The notes under the pieces: model-generated
Database searches by the model: none
What the model was told of the DNA's origin: nothing
Seen by the model: the letters and a program-made list of their open reading frames with translations, nothing else
Assembly: GCA_036320915.1 (NCBI GenBank)
Contig: JAXBDG010000014.1
Coordinates: forward strand, 434,001-498,000
DNA length: 64,000 nucleotides
DNA from: Linnemannia elongata
Lineage: Eukaryota; Mortierellomycota; Mortierellomycetes; Mortierellales; Mortierellaceae
Direction: 5' to 3'
Made by a program: the position numbers and the translations under genes
In this document: positions 37,301-49,828 of the stretch, one piece after another
How the letters are laid out: every line of letters begins with the position of its first letter
How positions within the stretch are numbered: the first letter of the stretch is position 1

Positions 37301-39087
37301 TGACTCTCCTCATCCTCCTGCCTCTCACGGTGGTTTGACTCTTGTTGGAAGTGAGCACGACTGTCGTTCAGATCCGATGGTTGAGCCATATGCTGTGGTG
37401 GAGGTGGAGGTGGAATGGACGGCGACCGCATGGAGGCAGGATCAGGCTGCTGAGGTGGTCTACGATACTCACGAGAAGCCTCATGTGTTTGCTCTGGATG
37501 GACCTCCTCGTTATCTGACATCTTTTCCTTTTCGTCCTCCACTTGGTCAAAGTCCTGTTGTTGCGATTCGCGCCGGTCGATATTCTTGCGGGGCCTGCCT
37601 CCGCGAGACGACGGCGAACTGACACTGCCACCAACACCTCCCTGGCTCTGCTGACTCTGACTTTGCCGATGCTGTACACGCCACCATCGGGACTTGCACT
37701 GGGTTCGATCGTACCCGCGTCCCTCCATCTGCTTTGAGACATAGGCCCAGTCGACTTTGCGCGACGCAAACTTGGTCTCGATCAAGTGAACAAGATAGTC
37801 ACTGTCTTCGGGTTTCCACTCGATTTTGCCAAAGATTGTTGGTGTCGCGGCGATGGCTGAGAGAGTTGTTGAGGATCGACCGACGTCTTCCCCCTGGGCA
37901 GAGGACTGGTGGTTGGAACTTGAGGTGCGGCGATGTTGCTGAGGTGACCTTGAAGGCGGGGTTCGGTTCTGGTCTGGGTACTCGCTGAACCGTTTAGCTG
38001 GCTGAAGGTAGCTATCGACATCCTGTCGTCTCTCGTCGTCCTCTGACCAGGGCTCGCCAGGGTATGAAGACTGGGTGACTGCTCGATTGAAATGTTGGGA
38101 TCGTCTGGCGGCTGCAGCAAGTTCTTCCTCGCGAACGGTAAGGCCTGTCCTGTAAGCGTACTGGGGTCGGTCATAAGCCCCATTGGGTCGGGTCGATTGT
38201 GATTGGCTGGTCGAGATCTCTTGCTCGGCTTGTTGATGACGCCATTTCAAATCGGGAATGTCGGTAGGCAGCTCCTCGTACTCTTCCTCGTTGAGTTCGT
38301 CTATTTCTTGATCGTGTGCCGCCTGATCCCTGTCCTTGGTGTGTGGGTTTCCATCTCCATGAAGGACCTTGGTACGGATACGCTTCCACTTGGATCGACA
38401 CTGGCTCTTGGTGAATCCGCGATCGACCATCTGGTGTCCAACCCAGTCCCAGATGATGTTGCCCTTGGGGAACTGAGCCTCGATCAGCTGAACCAGATAC
38501 TGCGCGTCCTCCTCCTTCCAGTCGGTCTTGCTGACTATACTGCGTCCCGAGGCGAGGGCATGGGCGACCTCATTATCGACTTCAGACGACGTGCTCCTGG
38601 TGAGATGTCCCAGGGTCTTGGTTTTGGCGACAGAAATGTGCTTATTGTTGAGGGTTGCTGGGAGGTGTTGGCTGGATGATGCCAAAGAGGATGTTGAGCT
38701 GGAGGATGAATGTGTCTTAGTGATATTCCCGGAGGAAGTTGGCTTTTTTCCTATTCCTGCTTTTGCGGAGTGAGCAGTTGTGCTGGAGGGTAGCCGACGA
38801 GCAATCTTTTCGATCGAGGACCCATTTAATGAATGACTGTTGTCATTAAGATCTTCGTCGTATTCGTATTCGTCTTGGTCGACGGCCCGAGAGTGCCTGG
38901 ACGACGAGGAAGGTGGTGGAGAAGGGAGACTTGACTGTGATGCAGTTCCTGCATTGGGACCGGAGGATTTGGTAGGAGGAGTAACGGGTGGTGATGTTGC
39001 GACCAGTGCGGATGCTGCTGCGACGGAAGTGACGCGATCCGAAGACGATCCCATAGTGCTAGAGGGTATAGGTGAGACGATCGACAT
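34346..39087 (-). CDS. Large multi-SANT/Myb protein (about 1500 residues)
   Basis: Two minus-strand exons, 39087..36227 and 35987..34346, join in phase 2 across a 239-nt intron (GTATGA..GATTAG) and give 1500 codons. The start is the ATG opening MSIVSPIPSST; upstream codons in the same frame look like leader. Three strong repeats of one type occur at about residues 184-245 (TDWKEEDAQYLVQLIEAQFP, WVGHQMVDRGFTKSQCRSKW), 417-470 (EWKPEDSDYLVHLIETKF, QCKSRWWRV) and 614-670 (EWKEEDSQYMFRMIEREFP, QCMSKWRRH). A divergent fourth lies near 1150 (GRWEGRDMARLAAAVARQG). Linkers are rich in Ser, Gln, Pro, Arg and His; the C-terminus is acidic (Glu/Asp/Val/Thr). The repeat consensus LIE..FP.G..IW.WV..QM..RG.T..QC.SKW is shared with the SANT gene at 18860-20422. 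Nuclear DNA or chromatin binding is likely; I do not recognise a named orthologue. Confidence 0.85.
36161..36176. repeat. G16 run inside the intron of the large SANT gene
   Basis: Sixteen consecutive G on the plus strand, so C16 in the transcript, about 50-65 nt into the 239-nt intron. Confidence 0.95.
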
Positions 39088-39240
39088 ACGTCTGTTGTGG
39101 GTGTATGCGTATCTGGTTGAAGTGGTGGTCGTTGACGACTCTTGTTGTCCTTTTTTGCCAGTCAAGGGATGAGGTTGGCGGATAAGCAAAGTGTGCACAG
39201 GGCAGAGGGACCAAGCACCAAATCTCACGCTATTCGATAG

Positions 39241-42110
39241 TCGTGAGGGCAACGAGAGAGAGAGAGAGAGAGAGAGATGTGAGTTAATACAAAGGTATGG
39301 GCAGCAGAACAAAAGGTGCAGGAGAGGATGATAATGCCGATGATGAAGATGACGACGAAGTTGGGTTGGGTTACATCGTGCCAGGAACAACCAAAATATA
39401 AAAAAAGAGATGGAGGTAATCCAGCACAGCAAGGAGGGGAAAGGAAGGACGGAAGGGGGTTAGGTCGCAAAGGAAGCACAAAAAAATGAGCCAAGGAGGC
39501 CCGTGGTAATGATATTACTCCTCCAATGGGAAGGGGAAGGAGTCGGCCATGAAACGGGGCGATAATGAATAGAAATGGGTCCATATCCATTGAGCTTGGC
39601 ATGATCTCAAACACAAGCGCGTAGTAGAGCGATGCACGCAGTAAAGCACCAAATACAAAGAAATACTAGTGAGTCGAGGTGGAGTGAGGCAAGAGAAGCA
39701 AGAACGCGTGCTAAGCGACCAAATAAAAAAAAGGAGGGAAAGTGTGAAGAGAATAACAACGCTGCTAACGAACCCCTGGTATTTATTTGCGCTCAGTGTT
39801 CACGGTCAAACAAGACAGGGGATGAGCAAGGGTGGGATGAACAAATGTAAAAGAGAAAGGGGGGGAGGGTGTTCATAGAGGAACGAGAGTGACAACATTA
39901 AAGAAGGTTGTACCTGAGACGAGAAATGTAGTGTGAGGGGGGTGACGGAAGAGAGGGGGGAGGCGTGGTGGTAGTTGAACGGAGGAAGGAGGATTGGATG
40001 GAAAGAACGCGAAACAGTTTAGGTCCCCAACATTAGATGACGAGAGCTTTTTGGAAGAGAAAGAAGAAAAAAAAACGGGTCCAGGGGAAGGAGAGGCAGG
40101 GTGCGAAATAATAATATCAACAACAGCAACAACAACAACAACAACAAACCGCGGATAAGACGATAATGGTATGAGGGTACAGCAAGATATGATGTGTGAG
40201 AATACGCGAGTGATTCAGACGGGATGAGCAGAAGGGGAACGAACTATTAAAGAGCATTTTTTTTTTTTTTTTTTATCTGTGTAGTCTCTTGGCTTGTAAT
40301 GAATGAAAAGGAGTTGATGTTGTCCCTGAATCCTCGAGAACAATAAGAAACAAAGTAAAAAAAAACGGCACCGTGTCAACCCGAGGGGAGGGTGATGGGG
40401 ATCCAGACTCTTACAAGCCTTCTTGCTTCCCTTCCTTATAACAACGAAGAAGCACTTTTAGACAAAAACGAATGATTCAAAAGGCTACAAAAGGAACACA
40501 AAGGAAAACAACCAGACGCAAAATAAAGCAAGCAAAGGAGGGGTGAAAGGAAGGAAGGAATGGAGGAAGGAAGCAAGGAAGGAAGGGAGGAAGGAAGGGA
40601 GGAAGGAAGGGAGGAAGGAAGGGTTCGTAGTTGTTGGCGCTGTTGCAATTGTGGGGTTGACCGGGTTTTCGTTCTTTCTCTCTCCTGCTTCCGGGGTACC
40701 GGTAGCCTAGTTGTGTAATAATGTGCTGTCGTTTTGCTTTTGTGCTGCTTCCTGGTCGGGTTCCCCTTGCCGTCGTTCTCGGAAACGTGTGTCTGTTAAG
40801 CTCTTATTTTATTGTTGTTTGAGTACCGTTGCCACCACTTTTTTTTTTCTGAATCAGATGTGGAACCAAGTTCATTCAATCCTTTTTCTTTCTTTGTCCC
40901 GTTTGACTTTATGTTTTCTACAAGACGTTCAAAGAGAAGGGAGAGCGAGGCTGTGCCAAAAAAGAAAAAGTGTGTGCGAATAAAAAGGTATGTAGTCCCT
41001 GTGGTTGTTGTCGTTGTTGTTTGTTTGTTTGCTTGGGCGAGTGTGCTTGTGCTTGTGGTGAGAGAAAGGAGGAGCCTTACCGATTGAAAAGTTGTATGTA
41101 AGGGTATTGCTAATCAGCAAAGGAGAGAGGAGGAGAAGGAAGAAGGTGGTGGTCGGTGTGTGTTGATTAGGGATGAAAGAAAGGCTGGCGTTGATTGTGT
41201 CCTTGTCGTTGTTGTTTTGTTGGCTGAGTAATGAAGTGAAGACGAGGTGTGCAGTGCAGGTGGAGAGTGCAAGTGTGAGTGTGAACGCGAGTGTGTAAGA
41301 GAGGGAGGGAGAGAGAAAGAGAGAGAAAGAGATGAGTGCTGCTATATGAGAAGGACGAGGCGAGAGAGTGGGGAGTGAGTGAATAGATGGAAGGAAGGAG
41401 TGGAGAGTGAAGAAAGGAAAGGAGACGTGATGAGTGTGGGTGTGGGTGAGTGTGTGAAAAAGAGAAGAGAAGGAGTAAAAGAAAGAAGGAAAAAAAGAGG
41501 GAAGGTTGATAGGTTGGAAAAGGAAAGGATCATCACATCACGTCGTCCCCCTGTGGCCAGGTCTGGGTCTGACTCTTTTCTTTTTTCTTTTTTTTTTTTC
41601 TTCTCCGGTAAAGAATCGCCGGATGGAACAGGACGGCAAAGGCAGTTGGATGGGGACTGGTGGCGTGTGGCGGCGGCGGAGGGGAATAGAGAGGGAGGGC
41701 TCTGTGAGTGAGTTGAGTGACTGAGTGAGTGAGTGAGTGATTGAGTGATGACAGTGGTGATGATGATGATGATGATCGTGATGAGCGATAGTGGGGGATA
41801 TTGGATATCATCGACACTCTGGTGATGAGGGTCAAGTGGGTGCTTGCTGTCCTCAACTAGTTCTTACTATTTTTTCTATTGGAAGGGTGGGATGACTTAA
41901 AAATGAGTGAGTATAGAGTGAGAACCCGAAGAGGGGAGGACGGGCGATGACGACAATGATGCCCCGGAGGAGAGGGAGAGGGAGGGAGAGAGTAAAGAGA
42001 AGGAGGGAGAAACAAGGAAATTGATTCGAGAGGGAGGGTCTGGCCCACAATTCGACAATTAAGAGAGCAAGAGAGAGAGAGAGATCCTGTTAGTTCGATT
42101 GCAAGAAGTA
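39241..42110. repeat. Purine-rich tract upstream of the large SANT gene
   Basis: The plus strand is A/G-rich over much of this stretch. It includes (AG)n at about 39254-39276, (GGAA/GGGA)n at about 40541-40623 (58 of 60 purines in 40561-40620), (CAA)n near 40121-40146, GAGA blocks around 41300-41330, (GAGT)n near 41726-41744 and (GAT)n near 41758-41777. A T17 run at about 40258-40274 interrupts it. As with the other SANT gene, the sense strand upstream is polypyrimidine. No gene seen. Confidence 0.7.
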
Positions 42111-43599
42111 GGAGAGGGTGAGAAGACTGGATCAATTGAGACCAACTTCACACCACCCCGACCATCCCAACATCCATCATCCTGACATGCTACCCTCAAC
42201 TGCCATGTGTATGTGGACCCATTGGGGGTGCAGCATCTTTCTTTCTCTCGACAATTCATTAACATCTCCACCCCTGGAAAGCATAATTCAATTGTCCGTT
42301 GGACATAGTAGACAGGGGTAATGATGTACACACAAACACACCCTCTTGTGCATGCTCGCCCATCATTAAGGCCTATCACATCACAACATCGATAAAATAA
42401 CGGCCGTGGTGTTCATTTCCACTTTCACGCTTTGTAATTATCTCAAATGCTAAATGCTCAATGGTGTGAATAATAAAGAAAAGAAAGAAGCAACACGGAT
42501 GGCTCGTTTTCAGTCAACAAGACCATAGTGCATCTCCGTATTTCCTTGTCTATCTGGTCAGTTCCTGCCACTCACAATTTCAGATAATGACGACAAACGG
42601 AGGACTAACGAGACAGCAACAGACAAAGAGAGAGATGGCGATGGCGATGGTGATGCCGATTAAGAGACTTGTGTGAGTGGATAATGAGGTCGTGCCACAC
42701 ATAAAATAAATAATAATAACGAGAAGCAGCAGGGCTAAGACATCAATCTCACATCGCCAACAACAACAATGCCGACAACAACATGTCAACAACAATCGCT
42801 ATTATTCGTGTGATCACTCCCCCCTTCTCTCTCTCTTTCTCGTTTCGATGTCTGATGTGAACCATGACAAAGCAACTTACTTGGATCTCAGTCAACAGGG
42901 TTTATCTTCACATCAAAGTTCTGGGGCAAAATGGGATCAGCCTGGTCAGGCCTGACAGGTTACTTGGCACGATAGAAAAAAATAAAATAAGTCTCACTGC
43001 GAGCAACAATACGAGAACAAGAGAAACGGGTGTGCATGTGTTGTTCTTTGTGTTCTTTTTTTTGTTTTGTGTGTGCAAGATCCTCAGCTATGAATGATCG
43101 CGATACTTCTCTTCGTTCGTAGTACTCCCAAAGAACTACATCCTCTCCATCCTTCTTCACCTTGCTTGTAAAACATTCGGACATAGTTCCCTCTTTCGTT
43201 CTTTCTTCTCCTTCGTTCTCGCCTCTTTTCTTTTCCGATCGGCCCATCTCTCCCTTCAGTCCTTCTCTCTTCTCACACACACATTTACAATAACCCTCCC
43301 CTACGGGCTCAACTGTTCCGATGGAGCCCGTTCTCCGCAGGTTCCAAACGGCCATGTCTGATTATTAGGGCTGGATTTCATCAAGACCTGATTCTCTCTT
43401 TTTGCTCTTCCTTTCTTCTCCTCTCCTTCCACGCCTTCATCCTCCTGATTTGCTTCATTGGTCAAGGGGAGGTTTCCAGGAGATGCCCTATCCTGTATGT
43501 GTGTCTGTTTTGATTCAGGGTGGGGCAGCCAGGGGAAGGACGTAGGGAAGAAGGAAGGGGAGGACTAAAGGTATCTGAGCGTTAGGCCTGGATCTCTCC

Positions 43600-43603
<4 letters not shown>

Positions 43604-43641
<38 letters not shown>
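43604..43641. repeat. T38 homopolymer
   Basis: A run of 38 T on the plus strand. Confidence 0.95.
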
Positions 43642-43790
43642 CCGTTGATACCTTTTCTCTTCCGGTCCCCAGTTAAAAGTAAGTACTGCTGTTACAGGAC
43701 CCCTACGATTTTGTCATTTCTTACGCCCGAATGTCGAATAGGGTGAGAATCTGAAGAATCTGGATCAAACAATGCCATCCACTCACATAC

Positions 43791-43822
43791 CTCCCTCCCT
43801 CCCTCCCTCCCTCCCTCCCTCT
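43791..43822. repeat. (CTCC)8 microsatellite
   Basis: Perfect tetranucleotide repeat of eight units, followed by C/T-rich sequence. Confidence 0.9.
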
Positions 43823-44315
43823 TTCCTTTACCTCCACTCCTCAGTCCGTACTCCCTCCGGGGATTTTTAGATACCATTTTCGCAGTAATTCTGGAACCTC
43901 CCTTGTGCTCCTTAGAAGCGTGGGCAAATGTACTCGACCTGTCGATATCAAAGGTAAGTGGTGCCCACCAAGGTCTGGGTCAGAATCTCAATGACCACCC
44001 CCCACCGCTCAACTATCATTTTACCCACACACTCAGGAAAAACAAGATTTCCTTTCCATGGACTCTCAGGGCAGCATCATGTCCTTTATCAAAGTTGTTC
44101 GAAATGTCTCTCTCTCTCACTCACCCTCCTTATGACTGCCCCCCTAACGGCCATGTCGTTTTCATTTTCTTTGTGCATAATTGAGTTCCATCCAACGGTT
44201 TTTCTTCTTTCTTTATGCCTCCTTTATTTTTTTTCTCGCCTTCTAATTTTGGATTCTTCCTCCTTTTGACAAATCCTCCTCCTCTCCTTTGGCAATCCCA
44301 ACCACCCCTTCTCCT

Positions 44316-44317
<2 letters not shown>

Positions 44318-44373
<56 letters not shown>

Positions 44374-44421
44374 CTGCACAAGTAGAGATGAGATGGGCGT
44401 TCAGGTCTCTTCCCCATTTGA

Positions 44422-44468
<47 letters not shown>
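44318..44468. repeat. Twin T homopolymers, T52 and T43
   Basis: A run of 52 T (44318-44369) and a run of 43 T (44426-44468) are separated by 56 bp of ordinary sequence. They are the longest homopolymers in the window. Confidence 0.95.
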
Positions 44469-45663
44469 CGCGAAATGATAATATACATATGCACAATTAT
44501 AATGTTTCTGCGTTTCTCGTAGACCGAGCGAGGTGGTCTGAGGTCCGTCCCCCCCCCCCTTTTCCGTTTAGGTCAATGAAAGAACTTTTTTTTTTCTTAT
44601 TTTTTCTTTCCAAGAAAAGAGAAATTGGCGTGGGTCTATCAGTCTATGAGAGCCCTGATTCCAATTGATTCTGATACGGGGAGCACGTCAAGAACTCAAT
44701 ACACAAAGACTCTGGATTCGACTCAGGGGCTGTCGTTCTCTCAATCAGTCCCTATCCTCTCAATATCAACACATCAAGATGATTGTCCATCAACATTAAA
44801 GATGATTTTCCATCAATAGGGTCGTCTTGCAGGTGTGTCTGTGTGCGCTGCCAAGTGCATGTACATTGCAGTAGGAGATGGGCCACACTTCTAGGGGTCC
44901 AAGCTAGGGGAGGGGGTAGCGGGAGAGAGAGAAGTAGAAAGTAGCGAGAGTGTGTATGGGAGAGAGGAAGGTCTATTGCTGTGTGTGTGGTTTAGATGTA
45001 GAGAGATGGATATATCGACTAGATGTTATTACGATAGGGGAGAGAAGAGGATGTGTGTGTGAACCAATGGTCGAGTAGAGAAGCGAGGAGCGGAGAGAGT
45101 GGCGTGAGTGAACAGCGATCTGATTAGCTCCTCCGAGAAAAAAAAAAACAGTCAAAAAAAAAAAAAAAAAAGGCGGCGGTCGAAAAAGGAATATGTATGG
45201 CGAGTTAAGCCATGTGGAGTGTCCCATAGTTGGGGCACGCATTGCCTCCCTTGATCCTCCGTGTGCATAACGAGTGTGCGGTGAGACTTTCTGTGTGCTG
45301 TGTGTGTGTGTCTGTGAGCGTGCGCAAATACGAGTCTGTTCCTGACACGTAAAATTAAGGCAGTCAGTTTTTGTACGTGTGATCGGACAAATGTTTTCAT
45401 TAGCAACGCACACACCCTGCAAAAAAAATGTAAATGGGCGAAACCTAGGATAGAAATGTGGTCAAGCAATTGAAAAAAAAAGCTTGGCCACAATTAGAGC
45501 CTGCCTTTTCCTTTCTTTCTCTAGACAGACACGAGTAAAAATAGGGGTCAGGTAAGTTCAAGAAAAACACTGTTTGCTGCCTGGGAAGAACAGAGGGATG
45601 AACATATTCTCCTTGCTTATTCGCTTAGCAGGTGGCCGTCTGTCGGTGCGGCTGTATCTTGTC

Positions 45664-45664
45664 G

Positions 45665-45699
<35 letters not shown>
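45664..45699. repeat. (GTT)12 microsatellite
   Basis: Twelve perfect GTT units on the plus strand. Confidence 0.9.
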
Positions 45700-45700
<1 letters not shown>

Positions 45701-46366
45701 GTTCTTTGTTGATTCAAGGTTGATTGCCGCTGATGCTTTGTGTTGATGCATTGGCAAGACATGCTTAAACCTAATAAGCTATTCACATACGAACACAAAA
45801 GAAAAGAGCCAACCGCTGTCGCCATCAAACAAGCAACAACTAAAACAATAACTGATCGACCGATTCTCTTTCTTCGTCTTCTTCTGAGTTGTCTTCTGTT
45901 TTCCTTCTCCTCTTTCTCCTCCCTCACCTCATTTGAACATCCACAGCATAGCACTTCATCACACTTCATCTCTCTTCCTCCAACCAGATCAATCCCTACC
46001 CCTGCCACCAATTATTTTATAGCAGTGTTCTCAACGACCGAAAAGCCCCTTCACAGTGAAGACGGCTTTTGTCTGTTCTCTGTAGAGTCTATTCTCGTAC
46101 ACTTTTGGATGCTTATCTGATGCATCTCCCCCAGCCTCTTCACTCCCCCAGGCACATACTTCTCTTGTCGTTCACTTTGCCACTGAAGCCAAAAAGAAAG
46201 AACCTTCTTTTATGCACAGCAATGACGATGAATTACGAGGGAAGGAAAGGGCAGGGGAGGGGCGGGTGTGTGTATGTATGTGTTTGTTGATGTGCCAAGA
46301 CGAGTCAAGTCGGAATCGACTTTTCTGGGCAAAGCGCAAGCAAGGCAGGGGTTCCTTCAAATAGGG

Positions 46367-46397
<31 letters not shown>
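46367..46397. repeat. A31 homopolymer
   Basis: A run of 31 A, followed about 42 bp later by a shorter T run. Confidence 0.95.
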
Positions 46398-46400
<3 letters not shown>

Positions 46401-46807
46401 TGGAGGGGGCAGGTTAAGAAGAGGAGTGGCTCAGTATTTTTTTTTTTTTTTTATGTGCGGTGGGCATTTAAGGAACTAAAACCAAAAAGGGGACGAATGA
46501 CAGAGCGAGCGGCAAATCGATGGGCCGGGCGCAAGAAGGGACGCGTAACTCGATTACAAATGAACCGATCGAAGACAGCAAAAGATATGGAGAACAGAGG
46601 GAAGGGCTCTTTTGTTGTCCCGAATTGGTGCTTTTGCGCTGTCTGTGTCTCTATCTGATTTCCTCTCTTCTTCTTCTCAGGGTTATATGGCTAACTAAAG
46701 GAGCTTTAATTAGAAGAGATGGCTGGGACTGGACAAATGGGAAACCTTCCGTTTTGAATGAATGATACGACGATGATTACTATGCCCCAACATGCTGATG
46801 CTGCTGC

Positions 46808-46808
<1 letters not shown>

Positions 46809-46856
<48 letters not shown>
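46809..46856. repeat. (GTT)16 microsatellite
   Basis: Sixteen perfect GTT units preceded by CTG units. The reverse strand would read poly-Asn, poly-Gln or poly-Thr, so ORFs over it are not evidence of a gene. Confidence 0.95.
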
Positions 46857-46857
<1 letters not shown>

Positions 46858-47140
46858 GATACCTTTTTGCAACAACAGGCAAAGAAAAAGAAGGAAGAAG
46901 GCTGAACAAATGAACCACGGCACAACGATAACGAGAAGAAGGATGATGTGTTCACTACCCAACAGACCGCAATTGGCTATACATCCCATGGTACTTGGTT
47001 ACTACTAGCATCAAAACACATATGTATCATCCATGAGAGCCGTTTTGTCAAAGACAAGGTGTGGGAGGGTGGAGGGGGAAGGTGGAGGAAGAGAGGAGGT
47101 GGAGTTGAGCGCCAAGGGCCAAGGAGATTTTTCCTTTTTG

Positions 47141-47493
47141 TCGTCGACTTTTGTTTGCACATACAAACAGCCACTTTCTTAATCTTTTTTGTCTTTTTCT
47201 TCACTCTTCTCTTCTTCTTTTCTCCTCTTCACTTTCTTCGTTTCTTATTTTCTAACAACAACAACAACAACAATCCTCCGCCAACAAACAGATTCTTGCT
47301 TTGTTTTCTCTCTTCCTTCCTTCCTTCCTTCCCTCCCTCCCTCCCTTCTTCCTTCGTTCTCTCTCCACGACCTCATTCACACTCTTCCTCATTCAATCCT
47401 TTACTCTCGTTTACTTAATCTTTCCTTGCACTCTCATCATCACTTAATACTGACACTACTACTACTCCACAACTACAACAACGAACAACAAAG
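47141..47493 (+). promoter_or_regulatory. C/T-rich leader of the bZIP gene
   Basis: From about 47180 to the ATG the plus strand is nearly all C and T with short CAA blocks (CTTCTTCTTTTCTCC, (CTTCC)n, ..CAACAACAA..). This is a typical fungal 5' leader ending in AACAAAG before the ATG at 47494. Confidence 0.55.
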
Positions 47494-49828
47494 ATGAACT
47501 TTGACAACGTCCCCGACGCAAACGTGGAGGATATGTCAAACTCGGAACTCTTCCAGTACCTCTTCAAGGCTGAGCTCGACCCTGACGTTTCCGACCCTTT
47601 CACCCAAACCCTCTTCCCAGCCGACAACAATGCCCCTTCACCTTCTTCCTCCTCTTCGCTCTCTTCCCCTTCTTCCTCTACCATGGCTACCTCCTCCCCT
47701 TCCACCTCCACCTATGACTTCTCCTCCTCGCCAGAAACCCATTCACACTCCTACAACTCTCCTCCCCCTCCTCCATACCAACAACAGCCTCAGCAACAGC
47801 AGGAGGAGCAATTGGCACAGGTGCAGCTTTTCCAGCAGCAGCCTACTCTCCTGCCCTCGACCTCTTTTTCTTACCGTCAAATCTCGCCCGATATGCCCCC
47901 TAGCATGCCCAACCAATTAACTGTCGGTAACAACAACAATTACATGAACCTGCCTCAACCTTCCTCGGCTATCGATGCCATGACTGCTTCATCGACCTCT
48001 ACCGACCAGATGAGCTACTGGATGCAGCGCTTCCAACAGCTCCAGCAGCTTCAGCAAGTCCATCACCAGCAGCAGCAGCAGCTCCTGTCCTCAACTCTCT
48101 TCCCTGGCCAAGCAGCAGCAGCATTTAACCTGAACACTGCCTCGGCCACCACCGGTTCGAGTGGTCGAGAGGATAACCACAACACCACAGCCTCGCCTTC
48201 GTCGCCTGCCTCGAGCGCTTCCTCCAGCTCGCCTACCATCAAGGCTGAGCACGATATCGTCTACCCTTCACCTCCCATGAAGGACGACATGGCCATGGAC
48301 AGCGACTCTGACGACGGTGAGTCGCCCAACCAAGATGCCAAAGGGTCTGATCCTCTGAAGCCCAGCCCCAGCGAGCTCAAGAAGATGACCAGCAAGGAGC
48401 GTCGCCAGCTCCGCAACAAGTTGTCTGCCCGCAATTTCCGTGTCCGCAGAAAAGGTACTAAATCCCCCTCTACTTTCCTACCCCACCTGCCCGCTCTGTA
48501 TCCACTTTGCGGACAACCACGGACGCTTTTCTGATTATGGCTGCAGCTCTCACGCCGCTACTTTTTTCTATTTATTTGGTAGCATGTATGATGATGTTTG
48601 TTATTGTCTAACGCATAGACCTCTTTCCTTCCACTACATAGAGTACATTGGTACACTCGAGACTCAAGTCAAGGAGGCTCGTCGTGAGGCAGCCGAGTTG
48701 CAAAAGAAGTTGGCCCAGTCTGAGCTCAACTGTCAGTTCTTGCGCCAGGAACTCGAGACCGCCCGCCTCTCCCAGACCCTCTTTAATGATGGTCGCATGT
48801 CGCGCGAGCATGCCAACTTGCTCGCCAGTCTCTTGAACCCCAACACCGAGTCCTTCCCCTCGACCTCATCCCTCAACACCATTGCCTCGTCCTCTTCGAC
48901 GTCATCGATCCTCTCGACCCAGGAGTTGCAGCAAAAGGAGTTGATGAACAGCATCAACAGCAACAACATGACCATCCTCAACAACCCCCTCACCGCCAAC
49001 CAGCAGCAGTCGAGCATCATGTCGTTGCCCCAGGAGTCGATGCAGCCCTTCGTTCCCTTTGACATCAACTGGGACCCTAACTTGAGCGTCAACCGTGCCG
49101 AGTTGATCGTCAACCCCGACCTGGACCCCAAGGAGGTCGAGGCCAAATCGACTGTCCATGCCCTGTTGGCCCGTTACGAGGCTGCCAAGCATGAGGCCGA
49201 GGTCGACGAGCAGATGCGTACCGAGCTCAAGGCTTACCACGAGCAGAAGCTCGCTCAGACGTATATTGTCATGCCCAAGGAGGACGCCCTGTCATCCACT
49301 AGGACCCGAGCCAGCCAAGACACCATTTTCTTGCAAACGATGGTCTACATGATGATGCTCCACTTGACCCGCTCCTTGTTCGAGGCTGCGACCTTGTCCA
49401 AGACCCAGATCGTCAATGTCTACCAGACCATGGACGGCAATCTTCGATCGCAGATGGGACAAGTTCAGGAAGAGCAGGAGAAGCGTGTTACACCTTGCAA
49501 GTTTGCAGAGTGGCGCGAGGCTTGGATTCGCAAGTGCTGGCCTTCGTTCTACAACAACCGTCAGCGTGTCTGCGAGCTGTTGAAGAACGGTATCTGCCCC
49601 CTGACAGCTTACTCGAACTCGGTCGATGTCGATGAGACGGTTAGGAAGATGGAGGAGGGTGTCAAGGGCAAGACGGTTGAGACCAAGAGTCCCTTCTGTC
49701 TCTGGATCCGGTCCCGCATCCCCACCTGGATGCGATGCCCAGACTCTCTTGCCCAGGAGAAGCGTGAGCAGGAGGAGCGCGAGGCTCTTTTGAGGGAGGC
49801 TGACCAGCCCGTCGAGGTTATGGCATAA
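47494..49828 (+). CDS. bZIP transcription factor
   Basis: Two exons, 47494..48454 and 48642..49828, join in phase 1 and encode 715 residues. The 187-nt intron (GTACTA..ACATAG) falls exactly between the basic region and the zipper. Residues 1-295 are low complexity (Ser, Pro, Gln, Asn), as in activation regions. The basic region reads KERRQLRNKLSARNFRVRRK with the N-x7-R signature, followed by EYIGTLETQVKEARRE and a coiled coil (AELQKKLAQSELNCQFLRQE). A long C-terminal part with TFLQTMVYMMMLHLTRSLFE-like helical sequence (residues about 520-700) has no name I can give. It should bind ACGT-core or half-site DNA as a dimer in the nucleus. The start codon fits the leader and the protein begins with an acidic helix-like stretch (VEDMSNSELFQYLFKAELD). 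Confidence 0.93.

Larger units (their letters stand above)
42111..47140. other. Gene-poor region upstream of the bZIP gene
   Basis: No conserved protein segment or RNA gene was found in about 5 kb. It consists of homopolymers, triplet repeats (listed separately) and A/T-rich DNA. Confidence 0.45.

Noticed and set aside
44130..44494. Poly-Lys ORFs
   Set aside because: They are translations of the T52 and T43 homopolymers.
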